NCBI GenBank assembly: GCA_018268195.1
Contig: JAFDWZ010000015.1
Location: 1 to 64,000 of the forward strand
Reading direction: 5' to 3'
DNA: 64,000 nucleotides
Origin: Bacteroidota bacterium
GTDB taxonomy: Bacteria > Bacteroidota > Bacteroidia > AKYH767-A > OLB10
Below the pieces are notes generated by a model, which worked only from the letters and a program-made list of their open reading frames with translations, was not told where the DNA came from and ran no database searches. The stretch's first letter is position 1. Each line of letters opens with the position of its first letter. Shown here one piece after another: positions 54,184 through 61,784 of the stretch. The position numbers were made by a program, and so were the translations under genes.

Positions 54184-54273
54184 TTTTTAAACTGATTTTG
54201 ATGTTAAATTTACATGTTATTTTATTTCAAACTCAGTCCAAATTTTGGGGAGCATTACATTGTTTAGCCTTGC

Positions 54274-54671
54274 ACCTAACGCCAGTCCGTCTAAAAACTT
54301 CCATTGCCCTTCAAAAGAAATTATTTTCCGGTTTCAGAAAGTCATTAGACGGCTTTTAAGCAACTTTTAAAAAAGTAAATTCTGGAAGGGCATTTTTGGG
54401 TTATATGCGGTAAACAATACGGCTTGTGTTCAGTTTGTTCCTTGTATGTATTGCATGAAGTAAATGTTCATCAACACATACGTTAATGGCTACCTTCCTT
54501 TAAAAAATATTCAACAAATATATTCAGAGTTTTTAGACAGTTTGACGGTTTTGGGATTTGCGTTGGTGGCGGCATTTTAGCACTGTCGTGCATTAGAATT
54601 ACTATCGTTCAATTTAGCACATACATTCAATAGAAATCCGTCACCCGCCATTACGCAAAACCGATGTTGGG
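54274..54671. repeat. Cassette repeat, copy 6 (full length) with attC-like ends
   Basis: Starts ACCTAAC (54274-54280, fits RYYYAAC) and ends GTTGGGC (54665-54671, fits GTTRRRY), 12 nt before the 3' end of the endonuclease gene. Between them are the common landmarks (CTAAAAACTTCCATTGCCCT, TTTCAGAAAGTCATTAGACG, TGGAAGGGCATTTTTG, CATCAACACATACGTTAATG, ATTCAACAAATATATTCAGA) and the end block CCCGCCATTACGCAAAACC. CCGTCTAA and TTAGACGG form an internal inverted pair, as do TGCCCTTC and GAAGGGCA. Confidence 0.85.
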
Positions 54672-54682
54672 CGTATGGCGTT

Positions 54683-55306
54683 CTATTTCAACGCTTTTAC
54701 TTTTTCTTTCGTGATGATTTGGTTACTTTCAATAACTTTTACTGTCGGTGGTTCTGAAAATTCAAATGCTTTCAGTTCTTTAATGAGTTCGTCAAATTCG
54801 CTTGTTGTCGCAACAATAACGTTGTCTAAGCCGATAACATCGCCACTTTTGATTTTTGCTTTTACACTTTTCGCTTCGTTTTCTTCAAGTGTTATTAAGT
54901 AACTCAATGCTTTTCTGTGAACGTATTTTAGTGCGATTGCTTCCAAATCTGCTTGTTTGTAGCGTTCACGCAAACTTGTTTTTACGCTCCAACAAATTGG
55001 ACCACGTTCCGAAGTGTAAAACATTAAATCGTAAATTACGTTTGGAACAAAAGCAACTTTTGCACTCATATAAATCGGCAAAATATTTTCACGAACGCAA
55101 AGCGTTGCTAAAATGTATTCAAAAACTTTTCCGTTTAAGTTGTTATTTCTGTCTGGGTGTTTTGAATATTCTTTCCAATATTTTGCAACATATTCAGACG
55201 GTTTTTTGTAATCAACTTTCAAAAAGTTTGGGAACAAACTGTCAAATACTTGTTCTGCTTTGTTGTCTTTTCCAATCGTTATACTTAACTCGTTTAATTT
55301 CCCCAT
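54683..55306 (-). CDS. Putative type II restriction endonuclease
   Basis: A 207-residue soluble protein overlapping the cytosine methylase gene by 1 nt. A PD-(D/E)xK-like core is suggested by NVIYDLMFYTSERGPICWSV, ending in KTS (D...x-V-K), with a preceding helix NNLNGKVFEYILATLCV whose glutamate may be a further ligand. LRERYKQADLEAIALKYVHR and YLITLEENEAKSVKAKI follow. I do not recognise the exact restriction family; the call rests on the position after Dcm and Vsr and on the motif. It would cut the sequence that the methylase protects. Confidence 0.75.
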   Translation of the reverse strand: MGKLNELSITIGKDNKAEQVFDSLFPNFLKVDYKKPSEYVAKYWKEYSKHPDRNNNLNGKVFEYILATLCVRENILPIYMSAKVAFVPNVIYDLMFYTSERGPICWSVKTSLRERYKQADLEAIALKYVHRKALSYLITLEENEAKSVKAKIKSGDVIGLDNVIVATTSEFDELIKELKAFEFSEPPTVKVIESNQIITKEKVKALK

Positions 55307-56577
55307 TATTTTATGATGTTGATTTGTCTTAAAATTTCTGTTGCTGTTGCTTGGATTGCAGGAACGGCAACGGAGTTGCCGAACTGCTTATATGCGGAAG
55401 CATCAGCAACCGGAATTAAAAAATTGTCGGGGAAGCCTTGAAGTCTTGCCCATTCACGGGGTGTCATTTTACGAATTCCTTCTCTGTTTACTTCGCCTTT
55501 TATGTGAGTAGTGGGAGTGAAGTCTTTTATTCGCTTATCAATTACTAAATTTCTTTCTCTGCCCATACCTCCACAAACAACTGCATTTGCAATTCCTGTG
55601 TCGGGAATTATCTCAAATCCAAAACCGTTTCCTTTGCTTTCGTGTCTTGACTTATGGTTGTGAAGTGTTTGTAAATATTGAGTTGACAGATAGAATTTTG
55701 TTGCTGGAACTTTTTTCTCTTTAATGTCTGCAAACTTTACTTTTTTATCAAGTGGTTTTGGGTATTCAAATTCTGAAACCTTTGTGCTTTTATGAAAGCC
55801 AACAATAAAAATTCGCTCTCTGTTTTGTGGAACACCAAAGTCTTTTGCATTTAAAATCTGTGGTTCGGGAACAAAATATCCTAGGTCATTTCTCAAAACA
55901 TTTAAAATTGTCGCCAAAGTTTTTCCACCATTATGATTTCTTAAACCTTTTACGTTTTCAAGGAAAATAGCTTTTGGTTGCTTTCTTTTTATGATTTCTG
56001 CAACGTCAAAAAATAATGTTCCTCTTGTGTCTTCAAATCCTCCACGTTTCCCTGCAATAGAAAATGCCTGACAAGGAAAACCTGCACACAAAACATCAAA
56101 ACCGTCAGGAATGAATTTTTTAGTTTGTTCTTTAGTAATGTCACCAAATGGAACTTCACCAAAATTTGCTCGGTATGTTCTCTGTGCTTCTTTGTCCCAT
56201 TCACTGGTGAACACACATTTGCCGCCTAAATTTTGCATTGCCATTCTGAAGCCACCAATGCCGGCAAACAAGTCTATAAATTTGAAAGTGTAATTATCCG
56301 GAGTTGGAAAAGGAACATCATTTACTTCAAAAAGTAATTGTTGCAAAGCATCTTCAGCAACCATTGAAAGATTGTTTTCTTCCTCTTGGAATTGAACATA
56401 TTCTTTCAAAAATTTCAGAGCATCTTTCTTGAAATGTTTTGCAACGCCATTATCAATATTGTGGAGATAATGAGTTATAACAGCCTTCTTGTGATTAGCC
56501 GGAACTGCTTCAACTAATCTGACTTGAAACCGTTTTCCGTCAAACTCGTCAATTGATATTTTTTCTTTCAGTTTCAT
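55306..56577 (-). CDS. DNA (cytosine-5)-methyltransferase
   Basis: Modification enzyme of the type II system. The 423-residue protein has an N-terminal extension of about 90 residues and then the C5-methylase motifs in order: I FIDLFAGIGGFRMAMQNLGG, IV VLCAGFPCQAFSIAGKRGG (catalytic Pro-Cys), VI AIFLENVKGLRNH, VIII VPQNRERIFIVGF, IX MTPREWARLQGFPDNF and X YKQFGNSVAVPAI. The target-recognition region lies between VIII and IX. It overlaps vsr by 29 nt and the endonuclease by 1 nt, a compact operon. Target sequence unknown. Confidence 0.95.
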   Translation of the reverse strand: MKLKEKISIDEFDGKRFQVRLVEAVPANHKKAVITHYLHNIDNGVAKHFKKDALKFLKEYVQFQEEENNLSMVAEDALQQLLFEVNDVPFPTPDNYTFKFIDLFAGIGGFRMAMQNLGGKCVFTSEWDKEAQRTYRANFGEVPFGDITKEQTKKFIPDGFDVLCAGFPCQAFSIAGKRGGFEDTRGTLFFDVAEIIKRKQPKAIFLENVKGLRNHNGGKTLATILNVLRNDLGYFVPEPQILNAKDFGVPQNRERIFIVGFHKSTKVSEFEYPKPLDKKVKFADIKEKKVPATKFYLSTQYLQTLHNHKSRHESKGNGFGFEIIPDTGIANAVVCGGMGRERNLVIDKRIKDFTPTTHIKGEVNREGIRKMTPREWARLQGFPDNFLIPVADASAYKQFGNSVAVPAIQATATEILRQINIIK

Positions 56578-56980
56578 TTATAATCTTTTGAATTTTATTA
56601 ATGCACTTGTCTAGATTTTTGGTAATGTCTTTACCCCAAAATCTTAATACTTTCCAACCTTCTTGAATAAGTTTTTGGTTAACTTCTTTGTCACGCTCTA
56701 TGTTGCGTTCAATTTTTGTCAGCCAAAATTCTTGATTGCTTTTGTGGTCAAATTTTTTGGTTTCCCAATCCTTGCCGTGCCAAAACTCACTGTCAACAAA
56801 AACTGCAAGTTTGAATTTTTTAAAGGTTAAATCGGGTTTGCCAAAAACGGTTCTGTCATTCTTTCTGTAACGTAAACCCTGAGCAAACAAAGCTTTTGCA
56901 AGAGCAGTTTCAATCTTAGAGCCGGAGGCTCTAACTGCTTGCATATTCTTTCTTCTTTGTTCTGCTGTTAGCCTGTCCAT
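56549..56980 (-). CDS. vsr: Very short patch repair endonuclease
   Basis: Nicks T:G mismatches that arise when 5-methylcytosine deaminates, guarding the modified sites. The 143-residue protein shows the family: TAEQRRKNMQAVRASGSKIE, LRYRKNDRTVFGKPDLTFKK (Asp of the PD-(D/E)xK-like site), LAVFVDSEFWHGKDW and VNQKLIQEGWKVLRFWGKDI. Its presence fits a C5 methylase next door, whose deamination products it would repair. It overlaps that gene by 29 nt. Intact. Confidence 0.94.
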   Translation of the reverse strand: MDRLTAEQRRKNMQAVRASGSKIETALAKALFAQGLRYRKNDRTVFGKPDLTFKKFKLAVFVDSEFWHGKDWETKKFDHKSNQEFWLTKIERNIERDKEVNQKLIQEGWKVLRFWGKDITKNLDKCINKIQKIINETERKNIN

Positions 56981-56984
56981 ATTT

Positions 56985-57224
56985 CTACTTTTCTACAACT
57001 TTAAATTCATAGTCAAGGAAAATTGAAAAGCGAACTAGATAGTCAACTGTAATGCTGAATTTTCCGTTTTCAATTTTTGAAATTGTCGAACGGTTAATGT
57101 TCATCAGTTCTGCTAATTGTTCTTGGCTGTAACCCCTTTGCTCTCGAACAATTCTAATTTTGTCGCCAAGTTTAAGCCGATAATCTTTTATTTGATTTTC
57201 TGTTGCCGTTAATTCTGCGTTCAT
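56985..57224 (-). CDS. XRE-family regulator (C-protein-like) of the type II R-M operon
   Basis: About 79 residues. The helix-turn-helix spans IRIVREQRGYSQEQLAELMN and INRSTISKIENGKF. Small XRE proteins in this position are controller (C) proteins that delay endonuclease expression until methylation is complete. The ATG at 57224 (NAELTATENQIKDYRLKLGD) is preferred over an upstream start that would overlap the preceding gene. It is 4 nt upstream of vsr. Here it lies second in the operon, after an unknown protein, rather than alone before the endonuclease. Confidence 0.85.
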   Translation of the reverse strand: MNAELTATENQIKDYRLKLGDKIRIVREQRGYSQEQLAELMNINRSTISKIENGKFSITVDYLVRFSIFLDYEFKVVEK

Positions 57225-57235
57225 AGAATTGTATG

Positions 57236-57634
57236 TTAATTCACAAATAAAGTTCCTGTGTGTTCTGTTCCGTTTTCGTCTTGAATTGTCAGCCAAACAT
57301 TTGTTTCAACTCCTTTAACTCCTTTGGTCAAGTCGAGCATAATTTTCTGTTCGCTCACTTTTACAACTTTTCCTGTCGCTTGTGAATAGTCCGCTTTGTT
57401 TATTGTAACTTGGTGTCCTACGAGGTCAGCTGTGTCAACTTCAACAACTTCTAGGTCGTCAAGCAAAACGGTATTAATGGGAGGGAATGAAAGCCCTGTG
57501 TTAAGAGCTTTAATGTCTGCTCTCGGTCTTTCAACGTCTTCTTTGATTTCTAAAACAACGTAAAGTTGGTTTGGATTTTCGTCTGGTAGCGGTGTGTGAA
57601 ACTTTGCTACTTGTCCAATTTTGTTTGGTCTCAT
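57236..57634 (-). CDS. Unknown protein heading the type II R-M operon
   Basis: About 132 residues from the ATG at 57634; a GTG at 57667 would add 11. No membrane helix or signal. The sequence is rich in beta-strands and acidic residues (QLYVVLEIKEDVERPRADI, NTVLLDDLEVVEVDTADLVG, KVVKVSEQKIMLDLTKG, TNVWLTIQDENGTEHTG), suggesting a small beta-barrel or SH3-like fold. I do not recognise it. It is first in an operon that continues with the C-like protein, vsr, dcm and the endonuclease, 11 nt apart from the regulator, so it is probably functionally tied to the system or its mobility. Confidence 0.6.
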   Translation of the reverse strand: MRPNKIGQVAKFHTPLPDENPNQLYVVLEIKEDVERPRADIKALNTGLSFPPINTVLLDDLEVVEVDTADLVGHQVTINKADYSQATGKVVKVSEQKIMLDLTKGVKGVETNVWLTIQDENGTEHTGTLFVN

Positions 57635-57689
57635 TTTCCTTTGTGCAGAATTTATAGCGTTGCCCACGCTGTTTAAATTACTATTGTGT

Positions 57690-57697
57690 CAAAGGTA
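57690..57697 (-). promoter_or_regulatory. Predicted promoter box of the type II R-M operon
   Basis: TACCTTTG on the minus strand matches TAnnTTTG about 55 nt upstream of the ATG at 57634. Two AACAATTTTT direct repeats lie just upstream (57729-57760) and could be regulator sites. Confidence 0.5.
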
Positions 57698-57785
57698 AAA
57701 ATCTCCGTTTAAAATGGTGCAATATATTGAACAATTTTTTCAACAATTTTTCACTGTCAAGTTTGTTGCTGTCAACTGGTGCGAT

Positions 57786-58260
57786 GGCAAAAAACGGCTA
57801 CCCGATATCAATCGGGATGTCGGGTAAAACCACCTCCAGTAAAAACGGGATTGGTTGTGTTTGAATGTGCGGCTGGCTTTTTACACTGACCTCCTAACGC
57901 CAGTCCCTCTAAAAACTTCCATGGCCCTTCAAAAGTAACTATTTTCCGGTTTCAGAAAGTCATTAGATGACTTTTAAGCAACTTTTAAAAAAGTAAATTC
58001 TGGAAGGGTATTTTTGAATTAAATGCGGTAAACAATACAGCCTGTGTTCGGTTTGTTCGTTGTATGTATAACTTGAAGTAAATGTTCTTCAACACATACG
58101 TTCGTGGTTACCATTTTTTAAAAAATATTCAACAAATACATTCGGAGTTTTTAGGCGGTTTGACGGTTTTGGGATTGGCGAAGTGTCTGATTTTTAGCAT
58201 CCTGATAGCTATCGAGATTGAATCTTGCACAATAGCCCAATCCCTGCCCATCTGTTAAGC
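57786..58260. repeat. Cassette repeat, copy 7 with upstream hairpin module
   Basis: 57786-57850 repeats the module of 41235-41345 and includes the hairpin CCCGATATCAATCGGG. The main repeat runs from TCCTAAC (57892-57898) through GTCCCTCTAAAAACTTCC, CATCAACACATACGTTCGTG-like (here CTTCAACACATACGTTCGTG) and ATTCAACAAATACATTCGGA to GTTAAGC (58254-58260, fits GTTRRRY), 29 nt from the end of the monooxygenase gene. Confidence 0.8.
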
Positions 58261-58288
58261 TGGGAATCAGTTCAGCCCTGCATCCTGA

Positions 58289-59518
58289 TTAATTGAGACG
58301 AGTATTGGCAATGCCTGGTTGGCAGCTTGTGCCTTCAATTGTATAGTCTTTTAATTTTAATTTATCCGTAAATTGTTTGATAAGCAATTTTGAAACAAAC
58401 GGCAAAAACATTAAGCCCACCACTACATTTCGCAACCATATTCCGAATTTACTTTTAGGAACAAATTGTTTGGCGAATTTTTGTGCCAACAGTTGTTTAT
58501 CATCTATGAAACCCTTGAAAATAGTTTGATATTGTTCAAACGCTACCTTAAAATTTCCATTTGCATTTTTCAATTCTCCTGCCAGAATATATGCGCCAAC
58601 CATTGCCAACGTAGAACCTTGACCTGATAGCAAAGACGGACAATCGCAAGCATCGCCAACCAACGCTACACGGTTTTTTGACCAATTTGTCATTTTAATT
58701 TGACTGACAACATCAAAATAAAAATCGGGTGCAGCATCCATTTCTGCAAGTAAATCTGTGCACTTCCAGCCGCTGTTTTTAAATTCATTGCGCAGAATTT
58801 GCTTTTGTTCTTCAATGTCGTGATGATTGTAAGTTAGTTTATCTGACGAAGCGAAAATGTAAAATACAGCAGATGTATTTTTGTTGGTAGGATAAAGCGC
58901 AACTTGTTTTCTTGGAACATTAAACATCGAAAAATCTTTATCGCCTTTTGGATTTGGAATCGTATAGGAAGCCGTATAATATCCGTAGTATTTTTCAAAT
59001 TGAGCTTCATCACCAAACACCATATTTCGTACGTTTGAGTGCAAGCCGTCAGCACCAACAACCAAATCAAAACTGCGAGTATTACCATTTTTAAACGTTA
59101 CCAAAACTTCATTTTCGTTTTGCTCTATTTTACTGATTGCATCATCAAAAATAATTTCAATGTCTTTGTCGAGGTTTTTGTAAATCGTTTTTGCCAAATC
59201 ACTGCGAAGCAAGGTAAATGCTCGCCCATTCATCCACTTTATTATTTTCCGGTAATTCATCCCTCCTCTACGTTTGTCGTTTTCGTCAACAAAAGTCAGT
59301 TCGGAAAGCTTGAGGTCAACGTTACTGAGGTCCGGCAAAATTCCCATTCTCTCAGCGACATCAAAGCCTGCTCCCCAAAAGTCAATAGCGTAACCGCCTT
59401 CGCGTAGTTTAGGTGCAATTTCTACAATAGTCGGATTGCAGCCAAATTTTTTTAACCAAAATGCAAGTGCTGTTCCTGCTATTCCTGCGCCTGAAATAAG
59501 AATGTTTTTGTTTTCCAT
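58289..59518 (-). CDS. FAD-dependent monooxygenase (aromatic hydroxylase type)
   Basis: A 409-residue flavoprotein of the PHBH-like class A monooxygenases. FAD-binding landmarks: LISGAGIAGTALAFWLKKFG (GxGxxG), LVVGADGLHSNVRNMVFG (DG motif) and RVALVGDACDCPSLLSGQGS (GD motif). The C-terminal part ends with hydrophobic segments (IWLRNVVVGLMFLPFVSKLL) that may tether it to a membrane. It belongs to the same broad fold as the tetracycline-inactivating TetX but is not close enough by eye to be called that. Substrate unknown. One gene between two repeat copies, consistent with a cassette. Confidence 0.88.
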   Translation of the reverse strand: MENKNILISGAGIAGTALAFWLKKFGCNPTIVEIAPKLREGGYAIDFWGAGFDVAERMGILPDLSNVDLKLSELTFVDENDKRRGGMNYRKIIKWMNGRAFTLLRSDLAKTIYKNLDKDIEIIFDDAISKIEQNENEVLVTFKNGNTRSFDLVVGADGLHSNVRNMVFGDEAQFEKYYGYYTASYTIPNPKGDKDFSMFNVPRKQVALYPTNKNTSAVFYIFASSDKLTYNHHDIEEQKQILRNEFKNSGWKCTDLLAEMDAAPDFYFDVVSQIKMTNWSKNRVALVGDACDCPSLLSGQGSTLAMVGAYILAGELKNANGNFKVAFEQYQTIFKGFIDDKQLLAQKFAKQFVPKSKFGIWLRNVVVGLMFLPFVSKLLIKQFTDKLKLKDYTIEGTSCQPGIANTRLN

Positions 59519-59552
59519 AGCTCTTTATTTGCCGAGGTGCCGTTTGGCATAG

Positions 59553-59895
59553 CACCTAATAACATTTCGTCTAAAAACTTCCATTGCCCTTCAAAAGTAA
59601 TTATTTTCCGGTTTCAGAAAGTCATTAGATGACTTTTAAGCAACTTTTAAAAAAGTAAATTCTGGAAGGCCTTTTTTAGTTATATGCGGTAAACAATACA
59701 GCCAGTGTTTGGTTTGTTCCTTGTATTTATTTAATGCAATAAATATACATCAACACATACGTTCGTGGCTACTTTCTTTTAAAAAATATTCAACAAATAT
59801 ATTCAGAGTTTTTAGACAGTTTGACGGTTTTGGGATTGGCGAAGTGTCTGATTTTTAACATCCCGCTCCAAGAAAAATTCAATCGAAGCACAAAA
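59553..59895. repeat. Cassette repeat, copy 8 (full length, 3' end diverged)
   Basis: Begins ACCTAATAAC at 59553, then TCGTCTAAAAACTTCC and the standard landmarks up to GATTGGCGAAGTGTCTG. The right end diverges (CTCCAAGAAAAATTCAATCG, CACAAAACTCATTC) and no clear GTTRRRY is seen before the GH25 gene end. Confidence 0.8.
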
Positions 59896-59929
59896 CTCAT
59901 TCTCTCACAAAACTATTGTCAGCACACGT

Positions 59930-60646
59930 TTATTTCTTTAAATATTTATTCCATTCGTTTAAGTTTCCATTGAAAGTATTTATATCAACCCAACCATCAG
60001 CAAAATCAAATTTTCCTTTATGCGAATGTTGCCAAAAGATCCATTTCTTTCCAATATTAGGTGGGTCATTAAATGAACAAATCCAGATTTTTTTTTGATC
60101 AAAATGTCCTAATATATATTTTTTAAAACCACTTTCATTAGTATAAATCATCAAACTTTTTGATGATTTATTCTCAAACTCCTTTATAAATATAGATATT
60201 TCGTCTATAACACCCCCTTTCTCTCTTTGTCCCCAATTGCCCCATTCTTCAATATCCAAAACATAAGGCAAATCAAAACTCTTTCCATTTACATTTGATA
60301 AAAAATTGTCTGCTTGAAGTTTCCCCGACTTGTTAAACCTAAAAAAATGTTAGGCTCCAACAGGTATTTTGTTCAACTTTGATTCGTGATAATACTTCTC
60401 AAAATTTTTATCAACGTAATTTTCTCCTTCACTAGCTTTTAAAAAGACAAAATGAATAGATTGCGTTTTTACTTTTTTAAAGTCAACTTTTCCCGTGTGT
60501 TCTGATATGTCAATTCCAGTAATTGGATATTTTATTTTATCTATTTCAATTCCATTGGGAATAAAAAATACCCTATAAATGATAACAATTCCTATTGCAA
60601 CTGCAATAAGTGTGATACCAAAAATTACTATGCATCCTTTTTTCAT
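59930..60646 (-). pseudogene. GH25 lysozyme-like gene interrupted by one in-frame stop
   Basis: A single reading frame of about 238 codons has one TAA (60350-60352). Before it: a membrane anchor (IVIFGITLIAVAIGIVIIYR) and GH25 start YPITGIDISEHTGKVDFKKV (catalytic Asp), then FVFLKASEGENYVDKNFEK and IPVGA. After the stop: HFFRFNKSGKLQADNFLSN and LPYVLDIEEWGNWGQ (DxE motif), then WICSFNDPP, WIFWQHSHKGKF and VDINTFNG. The stop stands where a tyrosine is expected (GAYHFFR), so a single TAT or TAC to TAA change explains it; the frame is otherwise continuous. Product would be a muramidase. Confidence 0.88.
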
Positions 60647-60657
60647 TTTAAATGTTT

Positions 60658-60770
60658 GCTAACAGCTTTGCAGCTTGGTGAATTGAGGTCTCGCACCACG
60701 CTGGATCGAACCTACCACAAAACTGTCATACGAAGTACTTAACCCGCCATTTTGCCAAACAGCTGTTAGC
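60658..60770. repeat. attC-like inverted-repeat site beside the metallo-beta-lactamase gene
   Basis: GCTAACAGCT (60658-60667) and AGCTGTTAGC (60761-60770) are perfect inverse complements 113 bp end to end. The right arm follows CCCGCCATTTTGCCAAAC, which matches the end block of the other cassette repeats, and lies 10 nt from the lactamase stop. The AAC and GTT cores and the position resemble an integron attC site; the flanking bases only partly fit the RYYYAAC/GTTRRRY consensus. Confidence 0.6.
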
Positions 60771-60780
60771 AGAAGTTCTT

Positions 60781-61536
60781 TTATTGTGTTTGAAATAATT
60801 TAATGGTGTAATCAAGCAATTTTTTATTTCCAAATTTTCCATGTCCGGGTACAATTACTTTAACGTCCGGATATTCCTTTTTTATTTTTTCAACTGTAGC
60901 CGACCAATCATTAACGTTTGCATCTTGTAAATAACCTTTGGTTGCATTCATTTCTTTTATTAAACAGCCTCCAAACATTACATTTTCACTTGGAAAATAT
61001 CCCACAACATTGTCTTTCGTATGTCCTTCTCCAAAGAACTTTGCTGTTACTTCTTGATTACCCATTTTAAGGACTAAAGAATCTTTAAAACTATTTTCAG
61101 GCACAACAAAATTACTTTCTTTGGCAAGTTCTATTGTTTTAAAATATGCATAAGACGGAATGCCTTTGTCGTGAAATGCTTTAAGTCCTCCTAAACAATC
61201 TGCATGAAAATGCGTAGCGATGACTGCAACAATCTTACATTGCAGCGTGTTTTCAACCCATTTTATGAGTTCGTCAGCACTTTTGTCGTCCGCAGGTGTG
61301 TCAAAAATAATTGCTTCGTTATTATTTCTCACAACAAGACCATTTCCCGGAACTAAACCATAATCCTTTGTTTGTAAAAATGAAGTGTGTTCAAATGCGT
61401 TTTTCGATACTTGAGTTATTATCAAATCACTTGTTTGATATAAAGGTTTCGTTATAGAAGCCGTCTTTCTGATAGTGCTACAACTTATAATTGTCAGCAA
61501 CAAGAATACTGATATGATTTTATTTACGCTTGTCAT
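60781..61536 (-). CDS. Subclass B1-type metallo-beta-lactamase
   Basis: Predicted zinc-dependent beta-lactamase. The 251-residue lipoprotein (lipobox LLTIISCSTI, C19) has the B1 zinc sites complete: THFHADCLGG (H109, H111, D113; the HxHxD motif), GEGHTKDNVVGYFPS (H172), FGGCLIKEM (C191) and VPGHGKFGN (H232). The three-His site and the Asp-Cys-His site correspond to standard B1 residues H116/H118/H196 and D120/C221/H263. VPGNGLVVRNNNEAIIFDTP and VNDWSATVEKI are also typical. Anchoring through a lipobox is also known for NDM. It is a single gene bounded by inverted-repeat sites. Carbapenem hydrolysis is expected from the class but unproven for this protein. Confidence 0.9.
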   Translation of the reverse strand: MTSVNKIISVFLLLTIISCSTIRKTASITKPLYQTSDLIITQVSKNAFEHTSFLQTKDYGLVPGNGLVVRNNNEAIIFDTPADDKSADELIKWVENTLQCKIVAVIATHFHADCLGGLKAFHDKGIPSYAYFKTIELAKESNFVVPENSFKDSLVLKMGNQEVTAKFFGEGHTKDNVVGYFPSENVMFGGCLIKEMNATKGYLQDANVNDWSATVEKIKKEYPDVKVIVPGHGKFGNKKLLDYTIKLFQTQ

Positions 61537-61564
61537 TTGTTTACGATGTTTGTGTAGAATTTAT

Positions 61565-61778
61565 GCCAACGGTTTGGGTATTGCCGCAGTGTTGAATTTC
61601 GAAGCACAAAAGTTGATGCGAAGCACAAAGCTGCAATTTTGGCTGAGAGGGAAAGGTGGAAGCTCTTTTGCAAACTTTGGTCTGTACTTTGGCTTGTGGG
61701 GCTTGCAATTTTCAAATCACGAACTCCAAAAACAAAATATAAATACGTGAGTAAATGTGCTTACACCTGTGCGTTGGC
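61565..61778. repeat. Second attC-like inverted-repeat pair
   Basis: GCCAACG (61565-61571) and CGTTGGC (61772-61778) are inverse complements 214 bp end to end, filling most of the gap between the lactamase start and the metallopeptidase stop at 61785. The right arm sits 7 nt from that stop, the same layout as at 60761-60781. Confidence 0.5.
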
Positions 61779-61784
61779 TTGTTC

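Larger units (their letters stand above)
52915..54259. mobile_element. IS3-family insertion sequence (probably inactive)
   Basis: About 1345 bp between imperfect terminal inverted repeats. The left end starts TGTAATGTACCCCATAG (52915) and the right end, read inward on the minus strand, starts TGTAATGCTCCCCAAAA (54259), with TTTAGACTG and TTTGGACTG next. Two overlapping minus-strand frames encode an IS3-type OrfA and the OrfB integrase. The frames meet inside OrfB rather than at the usual slippery site, so the transposase looks frameshifted. No target-site duplication is seen: the flanks read CCCTA on the left and TTGTT on the right. Confidence 0.88.

Noticed and set aside
58289-59518. Calling the FAD monooxygenase a TetX-type tetracycline-inactivating enzyme
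   Set aside because: Only the general flavoprotein motifs agree; the substrate-side residues and overall sequence do not resemble TetX by eye.
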